The notes beneath the pieces were generated by a model. That model was not told where the DNA came from. It did not search any database and worked only from the letters and a program-made list of their open reading frames with translations. Below, in pieces: positions 16,935-25,567 of a stretch of DNA of 64,000 nt (the stretch's first letter is position 1; every line of letters begins with the position of its first letter). Source of the stretch: Streptomyces rapamycinicus NRRL 5491 (GTDB lineage Bacteria; Actinomycetota; Actinomycetes; Streptomycetales; Streptomycetaceae); contig NZ_CP085193.1 in the NCBI RefSeq assembly GCF_024298965.1, forward strand, positions 9,610,001-9,674,000, in the 5' to 3' direction. A program made the position numbers and the translations under genes.

Positions 16935-18095
16935 TCAGGCGCCTGTCGTACGGGGGCCGACATATCCGGTCTGGCCGGCTTCGGAACCGAGGGCGAGGAT
17001 GGGGCCGGACATCTTCTCCTGCCAGATCAGCGATTCCATGCCGATGTGCAGGGGGTGGTCCTGGACGGTGAAGACACCGAAGCCGTCGGGGCCGTGGTAG
17101 TGGTCGTGCTCGCTCCAGCCGGGGGCCGACAGCAGCAGGTCGCCGGCGCTCCAGTCGACGACGTGTCCTTCGACGACGCTCTTGCCGGAGCCGAGGAAGT
17201 GATAATTGATGGCGACGGAGCTGTGCCGGTGGCCGCGGCGCAACGGCTGTGCCGCGACGCCGGGCGGCATCGAGGAGGCGGTCACGAAGAAGGTGTGGGT
17301 GGCCCCGTTGCGGCGTTCGGTCGCCGGGTTGTACAGCGCCATGATCGTCCGCTTGCCGTCGCCCTCCTCCCAGGACAGGTGCTCGCGGACCTCGTTCCAG
17401 GCCCAGTGCAGCGGATTGTTCTCGACAACCTCGATGTCCACGAGGTATTCGTAGCCCCGCAGCCGGGCGCCGGAGTCGTTGAGCTCGATGTCGGGGGCGG
17501 TTTCGCGGATGTAGCGCTCGGACCTGCGGTCGGCGGAAGGCGGGACACTGGGGCCTGCGGTCATCTGCTCGTCGGTGAGCGGCTCACTGTAGAGAACTCC
17601 GAGCTTGGCCAGGAGCGGAGCATTGGAGTAGCTCAACCGAACCCAGAGTTCGTCGCCGTCGTTCTCGAAGTAATGGCCCTTCATCGAGGGGATACTGCAC
17701 ACGTCCCAGCGCTCCATGCGCGTGGACCTGCCGACGACGTGGACAACGCCGCGGCCGCTGATACCGATCTCGACCTGCCCCGTGTTGCGCCGCAGTGGTG
17801 TGGTCCGCTCGCCCGGCTTGAGCACGTCGATGGTGACGTCAACGCCGGGAGCGAGTCCCGGGCCGAGGCCCACGGCGTCCGGATGCACGATGAGAGTGGA
17901 TCGACGGCCGTTTGCCGGCCGGGGGAGCGAGGCGAGGCGCTCGATCTCCGCCTCGATCCGGGCCCGGGAGATCTTCACGGGCGCCCAGGACCGGATCGGC
18001 TCGGGCTCCTGTCCGCTGATGTCCACGAACCGGGCGTGCACATCCCGTGCGGCGGGGAGGGCGTCGATGTCTGAGGGGGAAGAGGTGACGCTCAC
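16935..18095 (-). CDS. Bicupin, gentisate 1,2-dioxygenase-like
   Basis: 386 residues with two cupin barrels in the arrangement of gentisate and 1-hydroxy-2-naphthoate dioxygenases. The N-terminal barrel (about 75-170) lacks a metal-binding HxH: the equivalent segment reads TPLRRNTGQVEIGISG. The C-terminal barrel (about 270-365) has HRHSSVAINYHFLGSG and a later HDHYHG, enough for a metal site. True gentisate dioxygenases normally hold iron in the N-terminal barrel, so the substrate may differ. It sits in an operon with FAH-family, ornithine cyclodeaminase-like and DapA-like genes, which fits ring cleavage followed by side-chain processing. Confidence 0.75.
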   Translation of the reverse strand: MSVTSSPSDIDALPAARDVHARFVDISGQEPEPIRSWAPVKISRARIEAEIERLASLPRPANGRRSTLIVHPDAVGLGPGLAPGVDVTIDVLKPGERTTPLRRNTGQVEIGISGRGVVHVVGRSTRMERWDVCSIPSMKGHYFENDGDELWVRLSYSNAPLLAKLGVLYSEPLTDEQMTAGPSVPPSADRRSERYIRETAPDIELNDSGARLRGYEYLVDIEVVENNPLHWAWNEVREHLSWEEGDGKRTIMALYNPATERRNGATHTFFVTASSMPPGVAAQPLRRGHRHSSVAINYHFLGSGKSVVEGHVVDWSAGDLLLSAPGWSEHDHYHGPDGFGVFTVQDHPLHIGMESLIWQEKMSGPILALGSEAGQTGYVGPRTTGA

Positions 18096-18112
18096 GGTAA
18101 CGGCTCCTTGGT

Positions 18113-19045
18113 CTATTTCTGTGGAGAAGGTCGGGCGCCGCGGAGCAGCAGTGCGGCGACCGAAAGGTCGGACAGTCCCATGCCCATGCCCTTGAAGACG
18201 GTGCAGCGTGGCTGCTCGGGGCGGGCCACCTTGCCGGTGACCAGATCGGCGAGCCGGTGGACCGAAGTCCAGTCGTCGCCGAAGAATTCGCCCAGTTCGC
18301 GCGAGCCTCGTCGCGCGTTGGAGACACTGTCGACCACGGTGAGTGCTGAGGACGCCAACAGAGCCGCGTCGAACTCCGCGTTGGCGGGAAGGATCGCGCC
18401 GACCGCGTTGAGGTGGGCTCCTTCGGCCAGGGCGTCAAGGGCGAAGAACGGGTCAGTGGCACGGGTGATCAGCGTGACGATGGGAGCATCCTGGGACGCC
18501 GCCTCAACCGTGGGGAACGCTTCAGCGGCGAGTCCGAGGTCCGTTTGCACCTGGGCGGCGAAGCCCACTGCTCGCTCGGGGGTACGGCTCCAGACGCGGA
18601 CCCTGCGCAGTTTCCGGACCGCGGCGACCGCGGCCACCTGGCGCAGGGCCTGGCGCCCCGTGCCCAGGACGGCGAGTTCATCGGCGTCCGGGTGGCTCAT
18701 CCAGCGGGTGGCGAGTCCCGAGACCGAGGCGGTACGCAGGGCACCGGCCACCCCGGCTTGCAGCGAGGCCCGCAGACTGCCGTCGGCGGCGGAAAAGGCG
18801 GTGAGGACGGCAGTCGCTCCGGCCGGGGTGTTGACCCAGGTCTTGAAGACGACGAGTTGTTCCTCGGTGTCGATCGCGCCCAGCGCGTGGGCGCTGCTCA
18901 TGGGCGACCAGGTGGCCATGGTCTTGTCGATGTTCCAGGCGGCACCCGTCGCCTCGTGTTCCAGGACACCTTGTACGGCGTCGATGACGGACGGAAGGTC
19001 GGCGCGAGCTTCGACGTCCCGGTCGCTCCACTGGTAGGGGCTCAT
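18113..19045 (-). CDS. Ornithine cyclodeaminase/mu-crystallin family protein
   Basis: 310 residues from the ATG at 19045, which overlaps the upstream stop as ATGA. The Rossmann fold is marked by ELAVLGTGRQALRQ near residue 125 and by a VWSRTPERA strand; the TAFSAADGSLRASLQAG segment near 85 corresponds to the substrate loop of the family. Members reduce imines or deaminate amino acids with NAD(P). In this operon of aromatic-type catabolism the likely role is an imine or amino-acid step, but no substrate is visible. Confidence 0.82.
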   Translation of the reverse strand: MSPYQWSDRDVEARADLPSVIDAVQGVLEHEATGAAWNIDKTMATWSPMSSAHALGAIDTEEQLVVFKTWVNTPAGATAVLTAFSAADGSLRASLQAGVAGALRTASVSGLATRWMSHPDADELAVLGTGRQALRQVAAVAAVRKLRRVRVWSRTPERAVGFAAQVQTDLGLAAEAFPTVEAASQDAPIVTLITRATDPFFALDALAEGAHLNAVGAILPANAEFDAALLASSALTVVDSVSNARRGSRELGEFFGDDWTSVHRLADLVTGKVARPEQPRCTVFKGMGMGLSDLSVAALLLRGARPSPQK

Positions 19046-19905
19046 CGGTGTACCTCCGCGGGGTTCAGGGAGCGTGCCTCGTCGGTGACCGGGTTCCGGA
19101 GCACGCCGACACCCGACACTTCGACTTCGAGCTCGTCTCCCGGGCGCAGATACCGGGGGGGATCTTGCCGGTGGCCGATGCCCTGGGGGGTCCCGGTGGC
19201 GATGACGTCGCCGGGTCGCAGTGGGGTGAAGGCACTGATGTATGCGAGCAGTTCGCCGAAGGAGAAGGCCAGCCGGTGGGTCGAGTCGTCCTGCACGACC
19301 GTGTCGTTGAGCCGGGTGGTCACCCGCAGCGGGCCGTCCCCCAGTTCGTCGGGGGTGACGAGCCAGGGCCCGCAGGAGCCACTGGCGTACCAGTTCTTGC
19401 CCGCGGTCGCTTGCCGTGTGTGCAACTGCCAGTCCCGCACACTGTTCTCCGCCATGCAGGTGAAGCCCGCGATATGCCGGTCCGCGCGGTCGGCGGTCAC
19501 CCGGCGCGCCGGGTGACCGACCACGAAGGCCACTTCGCCCTCCCAGTCCAGGGAATCCGTGTCGTACGGCCGGACCACCGAACGTCCCGCGCCGACGAAG
19601 GAGTCGGGGAAACGGGTGAACAGGGTGGGCCACTCGCGCGGCGCCTCCTGGGACTCCACGGCGTGGGACGGGTAGTTGTACCCGACGCACACGACCTTGG
19701 CGTGCGTCCCGATGGGGGGCTGCCATGTGACGGTGCTGACGGGCCAGCGCGGGTCGTCGGGGCGTGGCGTGGCGTTGTGGAGCTCGGTCAGCATCGCCTC
19801 GAAGGAGGCCATGCGGTGCCCTAGGTCAACCACTTCGTCTCCGTCGACCACACCGAACGACGCCCCGGATCCGTCAGGTGGTGTGTGGAAGCGCGCCAGC
19901 TTCAT
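19042..19905 (-). CDS. Fumarylacetoacetate hydrolase-family protein
   Basis: 287 residues. The FAH core begins near residue 70 (KVVCVGYNYPSHA), with the metal-binding glutamates and aspartate in DSLDWEGEVAFVVG (about 117-130) and the GDVIATGTPQGIG motif near 230. Such enzymes hydrolyse or hydrate ring-cleavage products such as maleylpyruvate or 2-oxohept-3-enedioate. First gene of the operon down to 15984, with a palindromic ATAAC-type site 85-100 bases upstream. Its neighbour, a gentisate dioxygenase-like bicupin, would supply a compatible product. Confidence 0.88.
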   Translation of the reverse strand: MKLARFHTPPDGSGASFGVVDGDEVVDLGHRMASFEAMLTELHNATPRPDDPRWPVSTVTWQPPIGTHAKVVCVGYNYPSHAVESQEAPREWPTLFTRFPDSFVGAGRSVVRPYDTDSLDWEGEVAFVVGHPARRVTADRADRHIAGFTCMAENSVRDWQLHTRQATAGKNWYASGSCGPWLVTPDELGDGPLRVTTRLNDTVVQDDSTHRLAFSFGELLAYISAFTPLRPGDVIATGTPQGIGHRQDPPRYLRPGDELEVEVSGVGVLRNPVTDEARSLNPAEVHR

Positions 19906-19987
19906 CGGGTGTGCTCCTTGTTCGGCTCTGTGCCCACCACGCTAGGTAAACAAGGAACATAAGTCCATTAACGTTTTCTTTTGTTCT

Positions 19988-20005
19988 GCATAACGCATTG
20001 TTTAT
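19988..20005. promoter_or_regulatory. Candidate LysR operator upstream of the FAH operon
   Basis: The 18 bases read GCATAACGCATTGTTTAT and form an imperfect inverted repeat, CATAAC against GTTTATG. It lies in the AT-rich gap between the FAH-family gene and the LysR stop. The outer half-sites match the element at 20973-20992 on the other side of the LysR gene, which is the reason to link both to this regulator. Confidence 0.45.
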
Positions 20006-20018
20006 GTGCTCACGATGA

Positions 20019-20921
20019 CTACCGCCCCGCCAGCCTGATGGCGTCCAGTGCGGATGCCTGCAGCGGAGAGAAGTACTTGTCCGTCCGGTAGAACAGCCCG
20101 ATGCGTTCGTGCAGGGCTCCATCGGTGAACTCGATCGCTCGAAGTCTTCCCTCTGCGAGATCACGTTCCACTGAGTAGCGGGGGAAGATTGCCGCCCAGC
20201 CGTGCTCGATGACCGCTGTCTTGATCGCTTCGGCATGGCCGAGCCGAATGACCGTGTCGAGCTCGCCGACGCCCAGTTCCTGCAGCTGAGTGTCGATGCT
20301 CCTCTGAAACGCCACATGCCTGGGCACTCCCACTATGGGCAGTTTGGGAAGGGCGCTCAGCGAGACGGAGTCCGCCGTAGGCGGTCCATCGGGACTGGCG
20401 CAAAGGATCAAGGGCTCGTCCAGCAGCGTCTCGGCGACGATGGAGGTGGGGAGGGCGCGTTCGTCGCGGGTCATCACGGCGAAGTCGACTTCGCCGATCT
20501 CCACGGCGTGCAGTGCGTGTTCCGGCTGGGCGACATGGACAGTGATGTCGGCTCCGGGCCGCTCGGCGCGCAACGCCGTCATCAGGGGCGGTAGCAGATA
20601 GGTGCCGACGGCCAGGCTGGAGGCGAGCACGACACTGCCTCCCGTGCCGAGTGTCAGCTCCTCCACGTCGCGGCGGACCTGCAGGCACCTGGCCAGCATC
20701 TCCCGGGCCCACAGGTGGGCCCGGCCGCCGGCCTCGGTCAGCACCATGCGGCCGGAGGTCCGGACGAACAGCCGCGCCCCGATCCATTGCTCCAGTGCGC
20801 GGAGCTGGCTGGAGACCGCCGGCTGGGCGACTCTGAGCCGCTCGGCGGCGCGCGTCACGCTGCCTTCCTCCACTACGAGGCAGAAGACCTCGAGTCTGCG
20901 CAGTGAAAGTTGGGATTCCAT
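20019..20921 (-). CDS. LysR-family transcriptional regulator
   Basis: 300 residues from the ATG at 20921, which has GGGAGGG about ten bases upstream; the GTG at 20939 would place that ribosome site inside the gene. The winged helix-turn-helix (SVTRAAERLRVAQPAVSSQLRALE) spans about residues 19-42. The effector domain follows with VVLASSLAVGTYLLPPLM and a second subdomain near residue 165. It lies between two catabolic operons, the FAH set downstream on the same strand and HyuAB on the opposite strand, and is the natural regulator of both. Confidence 0.92.
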   Translation of the reverse strand: MESQLSLRRLEVFCLVVEEGSVTRAAERLRVAQPAVSSQLRALEQWIGARLFVRTSGRMVLTEAGGRAHLWAREMLARCLQVRRDVEELTLGTGGSVVLASSLAVGTYLLPPLMTALRAERPGADITVHVAQPEHALHAVEIGEVDFAVMTRDERALPTSIVAETLLDEPLILCASPDGPPTADSVSLSALPKLPIVGVPRHVAFQRSIDTQLQELGVGELDTVIRLGHAEAIKTAVIEHGWAAIFPRYSVERDLAEGRLRAIEFTDGALHERIGLFYRTDKYFSPLQASALDAIRLAGR

Positions 20922-20972
20922 GGGGCGACCCTCCCGCACGGTCGTTCAGATCCTGGCCTCATTGCCGGTTCT

Positions 20973-20992
20973 CCATAAGGTATCCGTTATGG
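20973..20992. promoter_or_regulatory. Candidate LysR operator upstream of hyuA
   Basis: A near-palindrome with outer arms CCATAA and TTATGG (7 of 8 positions paired when extended by two bases), 52 bases before the LysR start and about 185 bases before hyuA. It shares the CATAA/TTATG half-sites with the element at 19988-20005. The position in a divergent gap fits LysR autoregulation and activation of the Hyu operon. Confidence 0.5.
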
Positions 20993-21175
20993 AATCATCG
21001 AACAAGCGTTACTATGCATATGGCTTGGTTGCCCCTAGAGTTACCCGGCAACGCCGCATCTTTTGAGATGAATGCGCCGGGTCAAGTGCCTCCGCTGGGC
21101 CGACAAACGAAGCGCCTGGTATTTGACTCCTCTTCGTGGCCGATCGGCTTAGCCATGCTTGGAGTTAGGGACAAT

Positions 21176-23287
21176 ATGAGTGCCATTCTCGGGATAGACA
21201 TCGGTGGCACGTTCACCGACGCATTTCTGGGTGATGATCAGGGCAACATCACCACCGCCAAAGTTCCATCCACTCCGCCCGATTTTGCGGAGGGGTTTCT
21301 CAACGCCGTGGACGAGATCGGCCGCAAGCTCGGCCGGTCCCGTGAGGCGACGCTGTCCGATGTGGACTACATCTGCCACGGAACAACGGCGGCTCTCAAC
21401 GCATTGGTCACCGGAAACGTCTCCCGGGTTGGACTGCTGACCACAAAAGGGCACCGTGACTCAATTTACATCATGAATGTCGAGGGCCGGTATGCCGGCC
21501 TTGGGCCGGAGGAGATCCAGAACGTCGCGGCGACACGCAAGCCTCCGCCGCTCCTGCCCAAACGCATGGTGAAGGAGATCACCGAGCGCGTCGACTACCA
21601 GGGAAACGTCGTCGTACGTCTCGACGAGGACAAGGCGCGCGTCGCCATCCGGGAACTACTGGAAGACGGCGTAGCCGCGATAGCGGTGAGCCTGCTGTGG
21701 TCCTTTGTCAATCCGGAGCATGAGATCCGGCTCCGCAAGATTATCGAGGAAGAGAGCCCGGGCACCTATATATGCCTGAGCAGTGACCTCAGCCCCAAGA
21801 TCCGCGAATACGAGCGGACCGTTACCACCGTCATGAACGCGCAGGTCGGTCCGACCCTGCGGGACTATCTGGCACCGCTCACCGAGGAACTCGAGCTCCG
21901 CGGGCTGAACGGCGCGCTACTGGTGATGCAAGGGAGCGGGGGAACGGTCTCGGCGCAGGACGCACCCGCACAGGCCATCACGACCATCGGCTCAGTACTC
22001 ACCGGAGGCGTGGTCGGAGCCCGTAACCTCGGCCGCAAACTGGGCCACCGCAATATCATCACCTCCGACATCGGGGGCACGACGTTCCTGGTCGGCCTGG
22101 TGGTCGACGGGGAACCGGTGTACTCCAGCTCCACCACGCTGAACCAGTTCACCGTCAGCACCCCGATGGTCAACGTCACCTCGATCGGCTCGGGCGGCGG
22201 TGCGATCGCCTGGCTGGACGCTGGAGGCAATCTGCGCGTCGGCCCGCGCAGTGCCGGCGCCCGCCCGGGGCCCGCCTGCTTCGGCCAGGACGGCGTCGAG
22301 CCGACGGTGACCGACGCCAACCTCGTCCTGGGCATCCTCGATCCGAAGACGTTCGCGGAAGGCACCAAGAGGCTGGACGTCGATCGGGCGCGCAAGGCCC
22401 TGGAGACCCGGATCGGCGCACCTCTCGGCCTCGATGCCGAGCAGGCCGCTGCCGCGGTCTTCGAGATCCAGAACGCCCAGACCGCCGACCTGCTGCGCCG
22501 GGTGGTGGTCGGACAGGGCCACGATCCTCGCGATTTCGTCCTCTACGCCTTCGGCGGTGGCGGTCCCGCGCACTGCTTCGCCTACGGCGCCGATCTCGGA
22601 ATCAAGGAGATCTATATCCCGCTCGGAGACGCCAACGCGTTCTCGGCTTACGGCCTCACCACCTCCGATGTCGTGCTGTCCGCCGAACTCTCGAACCCCG
22701 CGACCTATCCCTTCGACGCGGCGCGGGTCGAGCGGCAATTCGCCGAACTCGAGGCGGGGCTCACTGCTCGGCTCGAGGCCCAGGGAGTGTCGTTCACCTC
22801 CATCGGCATGCGCCGGCAGCTCGACATCCGCTATACGGCGCAAATGTTCGAAGTTCCGACGCCGGTGGGCTCGGGCCCGCTCACCGACGCCGACATGGAC
22901 ACCGTGATCTCCGATTTCGAGCACACGTACGAGCAAATGTTCGGTCGCGGAACGGGGCACGCCGACGCCGGCTTCCAGCTCATCAATCACCGTGTCTTCG
23001 GCATCGGCTCCACCGCCTTCACTCCTGAGCTGCCGATCGCCCCCAAGGCGGAGAGCGAGGACGCCAGGGTTGCGCTCAGCGGCACCCGGCGAGTCTTCCT
23101 GGACTCACGCAGGGGGTGGGAGGTGACGGCGATCTACGACTACGCCCGCCTCACCCACGGACACCGTCTCGAAGGCCCGGCGATCGTCGAGGCCGGCACC
23201 ACTACCGTCGTCGTACCCCGCGACGCCTCGGCTCAGGTGGACTCCCTGCGCAACATCATTCTTCACCTCGATGACCGGAGGCCATGA
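21176..23287 (+). CDS. HyuA-type subunit of a hydantoinase/carboxylase
   Basis: 703 residues from the ATG at 21176, preceded by GGAGTTAGGG. The N-terminus GIDIGGTFTDAFLGDD is the actin-like ATPase phosphate-1 motif, with a second ATPase motif TSDIGGTTFLVGLV near residue 300 and FGGGGPAH near 460. This family includes N-methylhydantoinase A, 5-oxoprolinase and the beta-type subunits of acetone and acetophenone carboxylases, all of which use ATP. The stop overlaps hyuB as ATGA. The small zinc-ribbon gene and acyl-CoA ligase downstream favour a carboxylase over a hydantoinase. The frame extends upstream to 20903 without homology. Confidence 0.88.
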   Translation: MSAILGIDIGGTFTDAFLGDDQGNITTAKVPSTPPDFAEGFLNAVDEIGRKLGRSREATLSDVDYICHGTTAALNALVTGNVSRVGLLTTKGHRDSIYIMNVEGRYAGLGPEEIQNVAATRKPPPLLPKRMVKEITERVDYQGNVVVRLDEDKARVAIRELLEDGVAAIAVSLLWSFVNPEHEIRLRKIIEEESPGTYICLSSDLSPKIREYERTVTTVMNAQVGPTLRDYLAPLTEELELRGLNGALLVMQGSGGTVSAQDAPAQAITTIGSVLTGGVVGARNLGRKLGHRNIITSDIGGTTFLVGLVVDGEPVYSSSTTLNQFTVSTPMVNVTSIGSGGGAIAWLDAGGNLRVGPRSAGARPGPACFGQDGVEPTVTDANLVLGILDPKTFAEGTKRLDVDRARKALETRIGAPLGLDAEQAAAAVFEIQNAQTADLLRRVVVGQGHDPRDFVLYAFGGGGPAHCFAYGADLGIKEIYIPLGDANAFSAYGLTTSDVVLSAELSNPATYPFDAARVERQFAELEAGLTARLEAQGVSFTSIGMRRQLDIRYTAQMFEVPTPVGSGPLTDADMDTVISDFEHTYEQMFGRGTGHADAGFQLINHRVFGIGSTAFTPELPIAPKAESEDARVALSGTRRVFLDSRRGWEVTAIYDYARLTHGHRLEGPAIVEAGTTTVVVPRDASAQVDSLRNIILHLDDRRP

Positions 23288-25254
23288 TGGCTGTGACGCC
23301 CGTACCCGGCTCTGAGATCTTCGCCAGCAGGCCGTATACGAACGAAGAGATCCGTACGGACCTTCCCGCGCACCTGCCGCTGTACCCCACGGACCTCAGC
23401 GGCGCCGAGGTCGACCCGCTCACCTACGAAGTCGTACGCAACCGCATCTTCGCCATCACCGACCTGATGGGCGACGCACTGCGCCGCATGAGCGGTTCCC
23501 TCGTGGTCACGGACTGCAACGACTTCGATGTGGCGCTCACTGACCCTTACGGACACATCGTGCAGGTCGGCCCGTACAACACCCAGCTCGTCGCGTCGAT
23601 CGGGCTGGCCATCGGCTGGATCCTGCGGAATCGCGCCGACAACCCGGGCATCGAGCCGGGAGACATGTTTCTGTGCAGCGACCCGTGGGTGGGCGGTGGC
23701 CTCCACCAGAACGACGTGGCCCTCTTCGCCCCCCTGTTCCACGACGGAAAGCTGTTCGGCTGGACCGCGGCCGTCGCCCACCAACTGGACGTCGGCGGCG
23801 TGAGCCCCGGCAGCTGGACCCCGCGCGCGGAAGACGTCTTCTGGGAGTCACTGCCCATGCCGCCGATCAAGGTGGTACGCGGTGGAGTGATCCAATGTGA
23901 CGTCGAGGACGCGTACGTACGCCGCTCCCGCATCCCCAAGCTGGTCGCCCTGGACCTGCGGGCCAAGGTGGGGGCCAACAAGCTGGGCCAGGAGCGCATC
24001 GCAGAGCTGATCCGCAAATTCGACGCGGATACCGTCCAGCAGGTCATGCAGTTGCAGATGCGCGATGCCGAGCAGCGGTTGCGGGACAGGCTGGCCGCGG
24101 TCCCGGACGGCACCTGGACCGCCGTCAATCACCAGGAGCAGTCGCACACCGGCGACCGCAAGGCGCACGCGATCCGGCTGAAGCTCACCAAGACCGGCTC
24201 CGACCTGCGGTTCGACTTCACGGGGACCGACGAGCAGTCCGGCATGATCAACTGCACCTTCACCGGACTCTACGGCGGGATCATCTCGGCCATGATGCCC
24301 CTGCTCTGCGGCGACCTGCCATGGGCGCCCGGCGGCATCATGCGGTGCGTCGACATCATCAGCGAACCCGGCACCCTGAACAACGCCACCTTCCCGGCGG
24401 CCGTCGGCAAGGGCTCGGTCGCATCCTCCTGGGCGACCACCAACGCGGTGATGGAGTGCCTGTCGCAGATGCTGGACACGCATCCGTCGACCCGGTCCTC
24501 GGTGGCCAGCGTCTGCTGTGGCAGCTGGGACCTCAGTATCGTCGCCGGCCTCAACCAGCACGGCGCACCGTTCGCGACCTCCATTCTGGAACCGATGGCC
24601 GGTGGCTTCGGCGCGGGCAGCGACCACGATGGTGTCGACACGGCCGGCCTGCCGTTCATCCCCATGGGCAAGGTCCCGGACGTCGAGATGAACGAGTTCA
24701 CCACACCCCTGCTCTACCTGTGGCGACGCGAGGAGACCGACTCGGGTGGTCCCGGCCGCTACCGCGGCGGCCTGAGCGGCAGCGTCGCCTTCACCCCGTA
24801 CCACAGCCCGGCGCCCATCTATCAGGTCATATCCGGTTCGGGGAAGGCCGTTTCGATGAATCGCGGCCTGGCCGGAGGCCACCCCGGAGCCGCACAGGAG
24901 GACATCGCCGTACGCGGATCCGACGCGGCGGAGCTGCTCGCCCGGGGCGAGCTGCCTTCCACGGTGGCGGAACTCGGCGGCACCCCCGAGTTCCCCTCCA
25001 ACCAGGAGGAGAGTCTCCTTCAGCAGGGCGACGTCTACGTCATGCGGTGGCAGGGCGGCGGCGGATACGGAGACCCGGTGCTCCGCGACCCCGAACTGGT
25101 CGCCACGGACGTCCGTGAACTGAAGGTGTCGCCCGACGCGGCGCGCACGGTCTACGGCGTCGTCCTCGACGACTCGTTCACCGTCAACGCGACAGCCACC
25201 GCCGCATGCCGCGAAGCCGTCCGTGCCGACAGGAGGAACCGTGTCCAAGGCTGA
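23284..25254 (+). CDS. HyuB-type subunit of a hydantoinase/carboxylase
   Basis: 656 residues with the HyuB signature: VDPLTYEVVRNRIFAITDLMG at the start (positions 40-60), DMFLCSDPWVGGGLHQNDVAL near 125-145, and the terminal WQGGGGYGDPVLRDP. HyuB pairs with HyuA; in acetone carboxylase the equivalent chain holds the metal site that joins the activated ketone and CO2. Translation is coupled to hyuA (ATGA) and its last 14 bases overlap the start of the zinc-ribbon gene. A second ATG at 23287 is possible. Confidence 0.88.
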   Translation: MMAVTPVPGSEIFASRPYTNEEIRTDLPAHLPLYPTDLSGAEVDPLTYEVVRNRIFAITDLMGDALRRMSGSLVVTDCNDFDVALTDPYGHIVQVGPYNTQLVASIGLAIGWILRNRADNPGIEPGDMFLCSDPWVGGGLHQNDVALFAPLFHDGKLFGWTAAVAHQLDVGGVSPGSWTPRAEDVFWESLPMPPIKVVRGGVIQCDVEDAYVRRSRIPKLVALDLRAKVGANKLGQERIAELIRKFDADTVQQVMQLQMRDAEQRLRDRLAAVPDGTWTAVNHQEQSHTGDRKAHAIRLKLTKTGSDLRFDFTGTDEQSGMINCTFTGLYGGIISAMMPLLCGDLPWAPGGIMRCVDIISEPGTLNNATFPAAVGKGSVASSWATTNAVMECLSQMLDTHPSTRSSVASVCCGSWDLSIVAGLNQHGAPFATSILEPMAGGFGAGSDHDGVDTAGLPFIPMGKVPDVEMNEFTTPLLYLWRREETDSGGPGRYRGGLSGSVAFTPYHSPAPIYQVISGSGKAVSMNRGLAGGHPGAAQEDIAVRGSDAAELLARGELPSTVAELGGTPEFPSNQEESLLQQGDVYVMRWQGGGGYGDPVLRDPELVATDVRELKVSPDAARTVYGVVLDDSFTVNATATAACREAVRADRRNRVQG

Positions 25255-25567
25255 CACCAACACCGCGCATCAGATGCCCGCCGACGAGCAGGCCGTGGAC
25301 GACAACCTCGTTCAGCGCCTGGTGGACGGCTCCCCGCACTACGTGTGCCGGCACTGCGACACTCCCGTGGCACCCGCGGGTCCCGACTGGCGCCACCGGC
25401 TGACCAAGGTCTTCGAGGGCGCCCCGAGCACCGCCGGCCCCCACCTCAACGACAACGCTCGTCACTACCTCGACGTGGACGTCGTGCTGCGCCAGGGATT
25501 CTGCCCGGGATGTTTCACCGCGCTGTTCACCGAGACTGTGCCCGCACGGAACGGAGAGACACCATGA
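25241..25567 (+). CDS. Small zinc-ribbon subunit, acetone carboxylase gamma-like
   Basis: 108 residues starting at the GTG at 25241 behind AGGAGGAACC. Two CxxC pairs (C36/C39 in CRHC, C88/C91 in CPGC) form a predicted zinc ribbon, separated by HYLDVDVVLRQGF. Acetone carboxylase has a zinc-binding gamma chain of about 165 residues in the same operon position; this protein is shorter but shares the role-defining cysteines and the context. It overlaps both neighbours (14 bases with hyuB, ATGA with the epimerase), so a fixed stoichiometry with HyuA and HyuB is likely. The functional assignment is inference. Confidence 0.7.
   Translation: MSKADTNTAHQMPADEQAVDDNLVQRLVDGSPHYVCRHCDTPVAPAGPDWRHRLTKVFEGAPSTAGPHLNDNARHYLDVDVVLRQGFCPGCFTALFTETVPARNGETP

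Noticed and set aside
23848..25263. 471-residue open frame on the minus strand
   Set aside because: Antisense to hyuB; low-complexity Gly/Arg/Asp text without motifs.
21176..25567. HyuA/HyuB read as 5-oxoprolinase working with the D-glutamate cyclase operon
   Set aside because: Attractive because the cyclase product is oxoproline, but the two sets lie 25 kb apart with different operators, and the zinc-ribbon subunit and CoA ligase fit a carboxylase better. It is not excluded.
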